Positions 26,263 to 35,613 of a stretch of DNA of 64,000 bases are shown piece after piece. Both the position numbers and the translations under genes were made by a program. This stretch comes from CAYGDP01 sp964348665. Its GTDB lineage: Bacteria; Verrucomicrobiota; Verrucomicrobiia; Palsa-1439; CAYGDP01. Positions within the stretch are counted from its first letter, which is position 1, and each line of letters begins with the position of its first letter. The notes beneath the pieces were generated by a model. That model saw only the letters and a list, made by a program, of their open reading frames with translations, had not been told where the DNA came from and ran no database searches. Where the stretch lies: the NCBI GenBank assembly GCA_964348665.1, contig CAYGDP010000008.1, positions 1 to 64,000 of the forward strand, in the 5' to 3' direction.

Positions 26263-26633
26263 ATTTATCGCGCGCCTGAATCTGGTTTCCCATATTGTCG
26301 GGCACGCGCGGCGGGCGAGGATTCGCGTGCATTCTCGGTAGATCCAAATCTGTTTATCATTGTGGTTCTTGCGCCCACCAAATTTATCCGCTGCGCGGTT
26401 TGGCGGACAGCTCGGCGGGCGAGCCTTTTCGTGGCCAAACCAATTTCATTGCGCCTGTCGCATTCCACTCGAAATCCGTTGCGGCAAAGACCGGCAATGC
26501 GCCTATTCTCGCCCCCGGCTTTTGTTGAAGCGCTTGTCGGAAATGTCAAGGCAGGAAAGCGCTAGTTCGGGGCTGGATGAGGGCTTTTGGTTGGTTGATT
26601 CAGTATTTTTCATCGGGCGCGGCAAGTGCGGGA

Positions 26634-26661
26634 TTGACACGGCAGAGCGATATGATAGGCT
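26634..26661 (+). promoter_or_regulatory. Candidate promoter of korAB
   Basis: A consensus -35 TTGACA (26634-26639) is followed after 16 bp by TAGGCT (26656-26661), a weak -10. The korA ATG is at 26690 with AAGGA upstream. Confidence 0.4.
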
Positions 26662-26689
26662 AAACTGGAAACGTCATAGAAGGATTCTC

Positions 26690-28522
26690 ATGTCTGACCA
26701 GAAACAGTTGAATCAGGTGCCGACCACGCAAGGCCCGAAACCGGGCGAGCGCGCGTCCATCAAGGAAGCGGTCATCCGCATCGCCGGCAATTCGCAGGAC
26801 GGTATCCAGACTGTCGGCCAATACCTCGCCATTTTGAGCGGTCGCACGGCGATGGACGTGATGACGTTCATGACGATTCCGGCGACCATTTCGGGCGGGC
26901 CGAGCATTTACCAAGTCCGGATGGGCGAGCAGGTGCTTTCGTCGGGCGACGACGCGGATATTCTGGTCGCGTTTTATCAGCACAGCTACGAAGAGCACCT
27001 CGACTCGCTGCGCAAGGGTGGTTTGGTGCTTTACGACAGCGATCATGTGAAGCCCAACCCGGACGAAAAGCGGTTTCTGCACGTCGGCGTGCCGATGACG
27101 AGTCTCACCGTCGAGGCCGTCGGCGGCACGGGCAAGGACAAGGGCAAGAACATGTTTTTGTTCGGTCTCCTAGCGCGGATGTTTGACCTCGACATTAAAA
27201 AAATCGAGGCCCTACTCAATGACTGGGGCAAAAACAAAAATCCGGCCATCGTAAAGGCGGCGCTGGGCGCATTTCATACCGGGTACGGGTACGACATCGG
27301 CAAGATCTCGCCGACCTACAAATTTCTGCCGACCTCTCACAAGACCGGTCGCGCGCAAGTGGTATTGAGCGGCAATCAAGCCATCGCCTATGGTCTGCTC
27401 GCTGCCGGTGTCCGATTCGGCGCGGCGTATCCTATTACGCCTTGGAGCACCATCATGGAAATTTTGCGGGCCGAGTTGCCCAAGTACGGCGGCATCTTCG
27501 TGCAGGCCGAGGACGAACTCGCGGCCATCGCAATGGCGCTCGGCGCCAGTTATGGCGGACGCGTGGCGGTGACTGGTTCGAGTGGTCCGGGTCTGTCGCT
27601 CAAGACCGAAGCGCTAGGATGGGGTGTGATGTCCGAGATGCCACTGGTCATCATTGATGTGCAACGCGGCGGACCGAGCACCGGGCTGCCGACGAAAGTC
27701 GAGCAGAGCGATCTCAATCACGCGGTCTTCGGCGGTCACGGCGATTGTCCGCGGATCGTGCTGGCGTGCGCATCGGTGGAGGACGCATTTTATTCCGCCA
27801 TCGAAGCGGTAAACCTCGCGCGAGAATATTCCTGCCCAGTGATTTTGTTGAGCGACCAAGCCATCGGCACCCGCGTGGAGGCCTGGGATGAACCCGATTT
27901 GTCCAAGATCGTTCAAGAGCTGCCTCTGGCGTCCAGCCCGGCGAGCGGTGAATTTTTGCCGTATCAAAACACTCCCACCGGCATCACTCATCATCTTCCG
28001 CCCGGTACACGACTTCCCGCCGGCCAATATCCGGTCGTCACCGGCCTTGAACACGACGAGAAGGGTCATCCGGGCGAAGATCCCGAGATGCACCGCGTCA
28101 TGGTCGCCAAACGCCGCCGCAAACTCCAGACGCTCGCGACAAAACTTCCCGCGCCAAAAATTTACGGGCCGCCCGAAGGCAATATTCTCCTCGTCGGTTG
28201 GGGCAGCACCCAAGGACCCATCCGCGAAGCCGTGGATCGTGCCCGCAGCAACGGGGACAGTGTCAGCTCCGTCAACATCCGCTATCTTAACCCGCTCCAA
28301 AATGGGCTCGACAAGATTTTTGACGGATTCAACCATATCTTCGTCGTCGAGATGAATGATGAAGGATTATACGGGTACGGACAGTTGGCGGGTCTTCTGC
28401 GCGCCCGATACGGCGACTCGCGGATTCGCGGTATCACCAAGACCGACGGACTGCCGTTCAAGGTTCGCGAGATTTTGGAACGCGCCCAAACTGACATTAT
28501 TGAAGGTGTCAACGCCCTGTGA
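26690..28522 (+). CDS. korA: 2-oxoacid:acceptor oxidoreductase, fused gamma-alpha subunit
   Basis: From ATG 26690 this encodes 610 residues. The N-terminal gamma domain (about 25-195) opens with AVIRIAGNSQDGIQTVGQYLA and includes TIPATISGGPSIYQVRM. The alpha/pyrimidine domain (about 225-500) has GNQAIAYGLLAAGVRFGAAYPITPWS, QAEDELAAIAMALGASYGG and the GSSGPGLSLKTEALG block. A C-terminal domain II follows (KIYGPPEGNILLVGWGST). This fused architecture is that of KorA, which with KorB oxidises 2-oxoglutarate (or another 2-oxoacid) to the acyl-CoA with reduction of ferredoxin. No ferredoxin-like CxxC domain is present, so the electron acceptor is a separate protein. Confidence 0.92.
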   Translation: MSDQKQLNQVPTTQGPKPGERASIKEAVIRIAGNSQDGIQTVGQYLAILSGRTAMDVMTFMTIPATISGGPSIYQVRMGEQVLSSGDDADILVAFYQHSYEEHLDSLRKGGLVLYDSDHVKPNPDEKRFLHVGVPMTSLTVEAVGGTGKDKGKNMFLFGLLARMFDLDIKKIEALLNDWGKNKNPAIVKAALGAFHTGYGYDIGKISPTYKFLPTSHKTGRAQVVLSGNQAIAYGLLAAGVRFGAAYPITPWSTIMEILRAELPKYGGIFVQAEDELAAIAMALGASYGGRVAVTGSSGPGLSLKTEALGWGVMSEMPLVIIDVQRGGPSTGLPTKVEQSDLNHAVFGGHGDCPRIVLACASVEDAFYSAIEAVNLAREYSCPVILLSDQAIGTRVEAWDEPDLSKIVQELPLASSPASGEFLPYQNTPTGITHHLPPGTRLPAGQYPVVTGLEHDEKGHPGEDPEMHRVMVAKRRRKLQTLATKLPAPKIYGPPEGNILLVGWGSTQGPIREAVDRARSNGDSVSSVNIRYLNPLQNGLDKIFDGFNHIFVVEMNDEGLYGYGQLAGLLRARYGDSRIRGITKTDGLPFKVREILERAQTDIIEGVNAL

Positions 28523-28547
28523 TACGTTAAACTGATCAAAGGCAACC

Positions 28548-29477
28548 ATGAGTGAAGCAAACAAAGACAACGGCGGCGGCACAGCGGTGGCAACACCCCC
28601 CGCACCGCGCCAAAGCGCCACCGTCAAGGAACTCCGCGCCGATTCACCGACGTGGTGCCCGGGCTGCGGCGATTTCGCGGTGCTTTCCACCTATTACAAA
28701 CTCTGCGAAAAACGCGCCATCCCGCACGAGAAAATCACGTCCGTCGCCGGAATCGGTTGCAGCAGCCGCTTCCCTTATTTCGTCAACGCCCACGGCGCGC
28801 ACTTTATCCATGGCCGCGCCATTCCGTTCGCCACCGGTCTCTCCCTTTCCCGACCCGACCTCCACGTCTTTACTTTCAGCGGCGACGGCGACAATTTCAG
28901 CATCGGCGGCAATCACATTGACCACGTCGCGCGCAAGAACGTGAAAATGACACTGGTCGTCATGGACAACGGCGTCTACGGTCTCACTAAGGCGCAGACG
29001 TCGCCCACCTCGCCGATTGGATTCAAATCCAAAACCGACCCGACCGGCGCGATGGATCAGCCGATCAATCCGATGAAAAAACTCGTCGCCGCAGGCGCGT
29101 CCTTCATCGCGCGCACGCACGCAGGCGTGCCCGCGCACATGATCGAAATCATGGAGAAAGCGATGGATCACAATGGATTCTCCGTGATTGAATGCTTGAG
29201 TGAATGCATCGAGTTTTATGGCGGGGCGTTCGACGCCGCCCATCCGCGCAAAGGCGGACAGTTCCAACTGGTTCCACCCGACCACGATGTCACCGACGAA
29301 ATCGGTGCCTACAAACTCGCGCAGGCGCCGTTCCCCGGTTACTTTGGCATTTTCTACAAGGTGCAACGCGCCACAAAAAATGCCAATGAACAAAAGCTCA
29401 TTGATACCGCGCGCACCGCCACCAAGAATGCGCCGCCGCTGGCGCTGCTCCAAAAAACCTTCGACAGAATGAAGTAA
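28548..29477 (+). CDS. korB: 2-oxoacid:acceptor oxidoreductase beta subunit
   Basis: This 309-residue protein carries the thiamine pyrophosphate site: FSGDGDNFSIGGNHIDHVARKNVKMTLVVMDN, with G-D-G and N-N/x motifs of TPP enzymes. Cysteines in WCPGCGDF, GIGCSS and SECIEF are placed like the 4Fe-4S ligands of KorB. It starts 25 bp after korA in the same operon. The substrate is probably 2-oxoglutarate; pyruvate or branched 2-oxoacids are alternatives that the sequence does not settle. Confidence 0.92.
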   Translation: MSEANKDNGGGTAVATPPAPRQSATVKELRADSPTWCPGCGDFAVLSTYYKLCEKRAIPHEKITSVAGIGCSSRFPYFVNAHGAHFIHGRAIPFATGLSLSRPDLHVFTFSGDGDNFSIGGNHIDHVARKNVKMTLVVMDNGVYGLTKAQTSPTSPIGFKSKTDPTGAMDQPINPMKKLVAAGASFIARTHAGVPAHMIEIMEKAMDHNGFSVIECLSECIEFYGGAFDAAHPRKGGQFQLVPPDHDVTDEIGAYKLAQAPFPGYFGIFYKVQRATKNANEQKLIDTARTATKNAPPLALLQKTFDRMK

Positions 29478-29490
29478 CCCAGGGACGAGT

Positions 29491-32199
29491 GTGCGGCTAC
29501 GCTCGATGATCATCCTCCTAGTCAGCAGCGCGACACTTGCGCTATCCGGTTTTGCCGATTCCGATGACCAAAAATTTCTCCTGAACGGTGTCAGCCAAAT
29601 CGCCGCGCCGGGAATGCCGGGCGCGATTTGTGTTTTTGGTGATCAAGCCTTTCCCGTCGTTGCCGGCGAATCGGATCCACGCGCGCCTGTCGTTGCCGCC
29701 GCCCGATTCGGCAAAGGTCGCGTCGTCGCCTTCGGTCATACCGGTTATTTTGACGCCGGCACTCTGAAAATCGGCGAAACAGGCCGGCTCTTTGCCAATG
29801 CAGCCCGTTGGGCCGCCGCCAAAACGCAGGAAACAGATCCCGCGCCGCGTGTCGCAACAATCGGCCAGGGTGGATTGACAGACTGGTTGCGCGCGCAAAA
29901 GTTTTCCGCGGAAAACCTCGGCGGAAATCAATGGTGGGAACGACTCGATGGCTTTGACGTTGTTTGTCATCGGCTCTCTGGGTCGTCCCCCGCCGAGATC
30001 GAAGCGCTCACGATGTTCGTAAAAAATGGCGGTGGATTGATCGTCACCGAAACGCCTTGGGGGTGGCTGCAGGGAAGTGGCGGACGCGATCTGCCGCGAG
30101 GATATCCCGGTACGCCGTTGATGGCCGCCGCGGGGCTGGCATGGTCGGACGCGGGACTTGGTCGTACCTCGAAAATCGGGTTCGAGGCGTCGTCACCGCC
30201 CTCTGATTTTTGCCACGCGGGTCGCTCGCTCGACGCGTTATTGGCGCACGACAAAGGCGAAAAAAAGCTCAAGCCCGATGCTTTGAAACTCATTCAATCC
30301 ACGTTGCTGACCGCTTGCCGGTTTATTCCCGAGACCGATGTTCTCCTGCGCCCAAAACTTCGCCGCGCTCTCGAAACGGCGCGCCGCGTGCCTATGGCGA
30401 AACGTCCGCTCACCGTCGAGAAAGACGCCCTCGACCGCCTCGCGTTGACGTATCAACTGGAAAACGCGGAACGTCAGTCACCCGCGCTGGTCAAAGCCCA
30501 TCCCGCCGGGTCGGAATTTCCGGGCGCGACTCCGCCGGACGCTCCGACGGTTTACCGCAAACTCGACTTGGACACGGGAATTCCGGACTGGCATAGCACG
30601 GGGCTGTATGCGCCCGCCGGGAAAACCATCAGCGTCGGCATTCCCGACACGGCGATCGGGAAAGGTTTGCGCGTGCGAATCGGATGTCACGCCGACCAAC
30701 TCTGGGGAAAAGACGCCTGGCATCGCGCGCCGCGTGTGACGCGCACATTCGCGCTGGAGAAACAAACTACGCTGGCGGCCAGCGCGTTCGGCGGCCTGGT
30801 GTATATCGAAGTCCCGCGGAACTCGAAACTCGGCACGATTCCCGTCAGCGTCAACGGTTGCATCGCCGCGCCCTGGTTCGTTCTCGGCAAAACGAGCGTT
30901 GAAGATTGGCGCAAAACCATTCGCGCCGCACCGGCGCCGTGGGCGGAACTGGAATGCAGCAGCATCATTTATAGCGTGCCTTCCTCCGCCATCCGCAATC
31001 TCGACGACCCAAAAACACTCATGGAAATTTGGGATTCGCAGATGAATTCGTTCGCAGACCTGGCGGGTATTCCTCGACAACGCGTTCGTCCGGAGCGGTT
31101 TGTCCTCGACGAGCAGATCAGCGCTGGTTACATGCACTCCGGTTACCCCATCATGGCGCACCTCGATGCCGTGTATAGCGTGGATATCACCGCCGCGCGG
31201 AAAGGATTGTGGGGAAATCTCCACGAGATCGGCCACAATCATCAAATCGGCGACTGGACGTTTCACGGCACAGGTGAAGTCACCAATAATATTTTTGTCC
31301 TCTACGCGCTCGATGCCGTTTGCGGGAGCCGGAAAGATGCGCACGGCAATATCGCGCCCGGGTATCGTCTCCGCCGCACCCGCGAATATTTTACCGACGC
31401 ACCCGACTTCGAAAAATGGCAGAGCGACCCGTTCCTCGCCCTTTATTTGTATATGCACCTGCAAGAAGCGTTTGGCTGGGACACGTTCAAGAAAATCTTT
31501 GCTGAATATCGCGCCCTGCCCGCCGATCAACGTCCGAAGAACGACGACGAAAAACGCGATCAATGGATGACCCGATTCTCCCGCGCCGTGGGTCGCAATC
31601 TCGGCCCGTATTTCGAGACGTGGCGCGTGCCGACTTCGGCCAAAGCGCGCGAATCCGTCGCCCATCTGCCGGCGTGGATGCCGCCCAATTTTCCGCCCAA
31701 AACTCCAACCGCTTTCATTCGACAATGGAAACTCGCTTCCATCACCGAGCCGTGGACCGACCACAGCAAGTTTGTTGCGATGGACGCGGCAAAACTCGCA
31801 GCAATTGTCACCTCCGCCGCCACCGGCAACGCCGTCCAATCCGCCACGGACAAAATCAATCTCCTGCCGATGCTCCCCGCCGACCGCCGCGAAAATGTCG
31901 CGGCGTATTGCGTGCAAAAGTTTGTCTCGACCAAATCCCAAGCCATCAAGCTCTGGACAGGCAGCGATGATACTCTTCGCCTTTGGCTGAACGGGAAACT
32001 CATCACCGAAGTCCTCGAAATGCGCGGTGTGGAGTTCGACTCGGAGTCGACCGACGCCGTCCTGCTTACGGGCGAGAACACGCTCGTTGTGGAGATTGGC
32101 AACGGCGGAGGCGCCGCGGGATTCTGTTTGCGCATGGAAGACGCCGCCGGCAACGAGTTGAAAATCTCGCCCGACGGCAAACTGGTTTTCGCAAAATAA
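29491..32199 (+). CDS. Secreted M60-type (enhancin/TCAF-like) metallopeptidase
   Basis: From GTG 29491 this encodes 902 residues with a signal peptide (SMIILLVSSATLALSGFA). Residues about 30-290 form a ThuA/GATase-like domain typical of the N-terminus of TCAF proteins. Residues about 345-700 are the peptidase M60 domain: GLYAPAGKTISVGIP at its start and LHEIGHNHQ (HExxH at 578-582), followed by GTGEVTNNIF with the third-ligand glutamate candidate. The C-terminal part contains a beta-sandwich-like segment (LWTGSDDTLRLWLNGKLI). M60 enzymes of gut bacteria cut O-glycosylated mucin-like proteins (family knowledge). The role here is unknown. It is 13 bp downstream of korB. Confidence 0.82.
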   Translation: MRLRSMIILLVSSATLALSGFADSDDQKFLLNGVSQIAAPGMPGAICVFGDQAFPVVAGESDPRAPVVAAARFGKGRVVAFGHTGYFDAGTLKIGETGRLFANAARWAAAKTQETDPAPRVATIGQGGLTDWLRAQKFSAENLGGNQWWERLDGFDVVCHRLSGSSPAEIEALTMFVKNGGGLIVTETPWGWLQGSGGRDLPRGYPGTPLMAAAGLAWSDAGLGRTSKIGFEASSPPSDFCHAGRSLDALLAHDKGEKKLKPDALKLIQSTLLTACRFIPETDVLLRPKLRRALETARRVPMAKRPLTVEKDALDRLALTYQLENAERQSPALVKAHPAGSEFPGATPPDAPTVYRKLDLDTGIPDWHSTGLYAPAGKTISVGIPDTAIGKGLRVRIGCHADQLWGKDAWHRAPRVTRTFALEKQTTLAASAFGGLVYIEVPRNSKLGTIPVSVNGCIAAPWFVLGKTSVEDWRKTIRAAPAPWAELECSSIIYSVPSSAIRNLDDPKTLMEIWDSQMNSFADLAGIPRQRVRPERFVLDEQISAGYMHSGYPIMAHLDAVYSVDITAARKGLWGNLHEIGHNHQIGDWTFHGTGEVTNNIFVLYALDAVCGSRKDAHGNIAPGYRLRRTREYFTDAPDFEKWQSDPFLALYLYMHLQEAFGWDTFKKIFAEYRALPADQRPKNDDEKRDQWMTRFSRAVGRNLGPYFETWRVPTSAKARESVAHLPAWMPPNFPPKTPTAFIRQWKLASITEPWTDHSKFVAMDAAKLAAIVTSAATGNAVQSATDKINLLPMLPADRRENVAAYCVQKFVSTKSQAIKLWTGSDDTLRLWLNGKLITEVLEMRGVEFDSESTDAVLLTGENTLVVEIGNGGGAAGFCLRMEDAAGNELKISPDGKLVFAK

Positions 32200-32217
32200 A
32201 ATTGCTACTATCCCGTT

Positions 32218-33480
32218 GTGTTTTTTAAAGCGGCCATCGTCAGTTGTTTATTCGGAGCGTTTACCGCCTTGCTCTCCATTGCCCAGGAAAAACCCTCGCT
32301 CCCGAATGTGCGCCGGATCGTTTTTCTTGGCGACAGTATCACACACGACGGGCGCTACATTGATTACCTCGATGCGTTCCTGGCCACGCGTTTTCCCGAC
32401 CGCCGCTGGGAACTGCTGAACCTCGGGTTGCCAAGCGAGACGGTGTCGGGATTGAGCGAGGACGGTCACGCGGGAGGCGCTTTTCCGCGACCGGAGTTGC
32501 GCGAGCGACTGGCGCGTGTCCTCGACCAGACCAAACCCGATCTCCTTGTGGCCTGTTATGGGATGAACGACGGGATTTATCAGCCGTTCGACGAAACGCG
32601 ATTCGCAAAATATCAGCAGGGGATTCGCGAATTGCGCGACCAAGCCGCGACCGCAAAAATCCCCATCCTCCATCTTACACCGCCGATGTTCGATCCCGAC
32701 CCGATGCGCGACGGCCGGGCGCGACCGTTCAACTACAACGACGTATTGGACCGCTACTCGATGTGGCTGGTCGAGCAACGCAAACATAACTGGGACGTGG
32801 GGGATTTGCACGCCGCGATCTGCGATCACGTCGCCAAACGCCGCGAGGAATCGCCAAAGTTTCGGCTGGCCGACGACGGCGTTCACGTGAACGCCACCGG
32901 TCAATGGCTCTTCGCGCAAACCTTGCTGACCGCGTGGAATGCGCCGAGCCAGGTGGATGCAGCGGCAATCGACTGGAAGAGCGCGAAAGCAACGCGCGGG
33001 ACAATTCGCGACGTGACCATCGCCGACGGCGCGCTGAAGTTTTCCTGGGAAACCCGCGTGCCAATGCCAATGGATTCGCAATGGGATAAAAAATCCCTCC
33101 GACTCGACCAAGCCGCCGAACGGTTCAATCGTCACACGCTTACGGTTGCCGGCGCGCCCGCGGCGGAATACGAAATCTTTGAGGGCGCCACCTCGATTGG
33201 GACTATCAGCCGCGAAGAATTGGCGGACGGTGTGGACTTGCTGCGACTCCGAAAACTTTCCACGAACAAACGCGCCGCGGAACTGCTTGCGGTAATTTCA
33301 AAACGGCAGCGAATTTTGCGCGATGCGTGGCTTAGCGCAACCGGCCACAAACGTCCCGGCCTGCCGCAAGGCGCACCGCTGGAGGCAGCCGACAAACAAG
33401 CCGGGGCGTTGGACACGCAAATTCGAGCCCTCGCCGCGCCCGCCACGCTCGAACTCCAATTCATGCCGACAAACCAATAA
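32218..33480 (+). CDS. Secreted SGNH/GDSL hydrolase
   Basis: This 420-residue protein has a signal peptide (KAAIVSCLFGAFTALLSIAQ). It shows block I RIVFLGDSITHDG (Ser nucleophile), block III GMND and block V DDGVHVNATG (Asp/His), the catalytic set of SGNH esterases. The region after residue 240 is an all-beta and then helical extension of unknown role. Such enzymes in PVC bacteria are commonly carbohydrate esterases. GTG 32218 is six bases downstream of TACTAT (32206-32211), so the transcript is probably leaderless. Confidence 0.85.
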   Translation: MFFKAAIVSCLFGAFTALLSIAQEKPSLPNVRRIVFLGDSITHDGRYIDYLDAFLATRFPDRRWELLNLGLPSETVSGLSEDGHAGGAFPRPELRERLARVLDQTKPDLLVACYGMNDGIYQPFDETRFAKYQQGIRELRDQAATAKIPILHLTPPMFDPDPMRDGRARPFNYNDVLDRYSMWLVEQRKHNWDVGDLHAAICDHVAKRREESPKFRLADDGVHVNATGQWLFAQTLLTAWNAPSQVDAAAIDWKSAKATRGTIRDVTIADGALKFSWETRVPMPMDSQWDKKSLRLDQAAERFNRHTLTVAGAPAAEYEIFEGATSIGTISREELADGVDLLRLRKLSTNKRAAELLAVISKRQRILRDAWLSATGHKRPGLPQGAPLEAADKQAGALDTQIRALAAPATLELQFMPTNQ

Positions 33481-33499
33481 ACCGATTCAATCCTGGTGA

Positions 33500-34870
33500 T
33501 CACGGAGCAGGAAAATTTTTTCCTGCGTCATCGAGGATGAGCACCCAATCAGTCCCGACGAGAGGCGATGCAAACTCGCGCGTGCCACGATTTGAGAATT
33601 CGCCTGCCGCGGAGCTTTTTCCCGTGCGGGGGTCGAACCAAGAGGCTTTGACCTTGTCTCCACTGATTTTTTCCAGATTTACGAGGACGTTTTTTCCCGA
33701 TGGAATATAGAGGAACGCATAGCTGCCGCTGGCGTCGCGCGTGGCGCGCATGTGATCGCCTTTTTTGCCCGGCTCACCGACGATCAACGATTGGTAGGGT
33801 ATGCGAGTCAGATAGGGACGCGCTTCGATCAGTCGCCGCAAATGTTGCATTTGACCGGATGCAGGCAATTTCAGCCCCTCGCGCCAAGGCGTCCGCGCAA
33901 ACCCAACTGGCTGACGCGGCGACTCATAGAATTGCCAAATATCGTGGCAACCATACGTTACCCCTGCGGCGCCCGCAAAAACCGACCAATACACAGCCTT
34001 GCGAACGTCGTATTCATCGTACCACCCGAGTTTTTCCGGCTGCCAATTGCACGGATGATCTTCGTACCGCGGCTCGGCGTCCAAGCAAGGTTTGACGGGA
34101 GTGAGATTGTAATCCTGCGCGATCATGTTGTAATTGGCTCCATCGCGCTCGTGATGTCCCGATTGGATCATGTTCAAATCCAACCAGGGCGCTTGATGAA
34201 ACCACTGGGACGAGTGCTGACCGCCGCTCGGGTGATAGGAAATAAGATGATGGCCTCCGTCGCCTTCCCGCAATCCTGCCGCCATGCTGTACCAAATCTG
34301 CGTGTGCAACTCGCTCTCGATCGGGCGGTCCCCGCCCAAAATCCACAGGATTGGCTTATCGCGATATCGTTTCCCCAAAAAACCGCCAAACACCTTGGCG
34401 TTTTCCGGCGTGAAAATCACTTTACTGTTTTTTGCCCATTTCGGATTCACTTTGTCGCCCCACGTCGGCAACATGCCAACGACCAGGCCGAGTGACGCGG
34501 CTTTGTTGACGACCCAGTCCACATGCTCGAAATACGCCTCGTTCGGTCGCGCTGGATCGTTGTCGTGCAGCGGTCTTGCTTCGTAGGGATTGGGCGTGTT
34601 CAATCCATCCAATTCCGCCAGCACAACTGCCTGAATCACGGTGAATTTCTTTTCGGCGCGATCGCGCAAATACAGCTCCGCCTCTTCGCGGTTGAGACGA
34701 TGAAATAATTCCCAAGCTGTATCGCCGAGATAAAAAAACGGGCGGCCATCCTCGTAAACGAGGTAACGTCGGTTGTCACTGACCTTGAGTCGCATCGGCT
34801 CGCCTGCATGTGCCAGCGGGGTCATCATTTCCACCGCCAAGATCATGCCAAACAGGACTGCACGATTCAT
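33500..34870 (-). CDS. DUF4038 / GH140-like secreted glycoside hydrolase
   Basis: This 456-residue secreted protein (signal peptide to ...LAHAGEP) has the DUF4038 TIM barrel. Its opening, RYLVYEDGRPFFYLGDTAWELFHRLNREEAELYL, is the family hallmark. ILWILGGDRPIES and CLDAEPRYEDHP hold the acidic residues placed like the catalytic pair of apiosidases. Residues about 360-450 form the C-terminal collagen-binding-like beta domain (SYAFLYIPSGKNVLV, WFDPRTGKS). Characterised GH140 enzymes remove apiose side chains from rhamnogalacturonan II (family knowledge); related subgroups act on other glycans. Its ATG overlaps the stop of the LysM gene upstream (ATGA). Confidence 0.82.
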   Translation of the reverse strand: MNRAVLFGMILAVEMMTPLAHAGEPMRLKVSDNRRYLVYEDGRPFFYLGDTAWELFHRLNREEAELYLRDRAEKKFTVIQAVVLAELDGLNTPNPYEARPLHDNDPARPNEAYFEHVDWVVNKAASLGLVVGMLPTWGDKVNPKWAKNSKVIFTPENAKVFGGFLGKRYRDKPILWILGGDRPIESELHTQIWYSMAAGLREGDGGHHLISYHPSGGQHSSQWFHQAPWLDLNMIQSGHHERDGANYNMIAQDYNLTPVKPCLDAEPRYEDHPCNWQPEKLGWYDEYDVRKAVYWSVFAGAAGVTYGCHDIWQFYESPRQPVGFARTPWREGLKLPASGQMQHLRRLIEARPYLTRIPYQSLIVGEPGKKGDHMRATRDASGSYAFLYIPSGKNVLVNLEKISGDKVKASWFDPRTGKSSAAGEFSNRGTREFASPLVGTDWVLILDDAGKNFPAP

Positions 34871-35481
34871 TTCTTGGGGATAAAAAGTTTTTGCCCCACC
34901 TGCAAGGTCCGCGCGTCCTTGATGTTGTTGGCTTTCATGATGACTTCGGCGCCGACATTGTAGGCCTTCGCGATGGCGGAAATTGTCTCGCCCGCCTTGA
35001 CGACATGCTCCAAACCCTGTTCCACGTCCCCACTCGCGGGAGCAGGTTGCGCCGGCGCGGATGATCCCGACGCAGGGAGCGCTGGCTTTGTCGGGTGGCT
35101 TGCCGTCGGCGCTGTGTTTTTCCCGCTTCGCTTGGCAATGGTTTCCAGTTGCTTCGCCACTTCGTCGAGAATGACTTGCCGGTCTTGCTGACGCGCTTTA
35201 TCGAGAGATGCGAGTTGGTCTTGCAACCGCTTCACTTCGGCAGCCGCCGCGCCGGTCGCGGTCGCTGTGATTTGATCGAGCCGGGTTTTCACGCTTGCCA
35301 GTTCCCGTTCGTAGTTGGTCAGGCGGCTTTCGAGCGATTGAACTTGGTCGCTTAGGCGATTCAGCCGCTCGTGCAACAGGGCACGCTCCTCGTTCTCCTG
35401 AATCTTGCGGGTGGTCGCGTCCTGGGCGCTCACAACACCGCAAAGGAACAGCGCAGAAACGAAAAGCAATCGTGGCTTCAC
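34867..35481 (-). CDS. Secreted coiled-coil LysM protein
   Basis: This 204-residue protein has a signal peptide (PRLLFVSALFLCGVVSA), a long coiled coil (about 25-120, heptad leucines in LNRLSDQVQSLESRLTNYERELASVKTRL) and a Pro/Ala/Ser-rich linker. It ends with one LysM domain (about 158-204; HVVKAGETISAIAKAYNVGAEVIMKANNI...LQVGQKLFIP). LysM binds peptidoglycan-type glycans. It is first in a coupled pair with the GH140-like gene, which suggests it anchors or positions cell-envelope components. Direct partnership is inferred from coupling only. Confidence 0.85.
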   Translation of the reverse strand: MKPRLLFVSALFLCGVVSAQDATTRKIQENEERALLHERLNRLSDQVQSLESRLTNYERELASVKTRLDQITATATGAAAAEVKRLQDQLASLDKARQQDRQVILDEVAKQLETIAKRSGKNTAPTASHPTKPALPASGSSAPAQPAPASGDVEQGLEHVVKAGETISAIAKAYNVGAEVIMKANNIKDARTLQVGQKLFIPKK

Positions 35482-35613
35482 GTCGCCAATGAATCACGCA
35501 AAGCACATCATTGCAAGTACAACTTCCATCCCCAACCAAAACCAACCCCTTCCTCGCGCCAGCAGCAGGTCCAGGTCTTTTCCTTGCGATGAATTGGCCT
35601 TTTGGCATAATCC

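Larger units (their letters stand above)
26068..26689. other. 622-bp intergenic region with double-hairpin repeat and korA promoter
   Basis: No gene is supported here; open frames of 94-113 codons lack protein-like features. It holds a TGTAG...CTACA repeat at 26191-26262 and a TTGACA box near the right end. The left part is less GC-rich, like the nuclease-like gene, and may have arrived with it. Confidence 0.6.

Noticed and set aside
26224..26565. 113-codon frame upstream of korA
   Set aside because: Starts within the double-hairpin repeat; Arg/Ala-rich, no conserved pattern, and overlapping frames of similar length exist on both strands.
28644..29513. 289-codon minus-strand open frame
   Set aside because: Antisense to korB.
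30478..31941. 487-codon minus-strand open frame
   Set aside because: Antisense to the M60 peptidase gene, whose signal peptide, HExxH motif and codon use are clear; the antisense product has no recognisable pattern.
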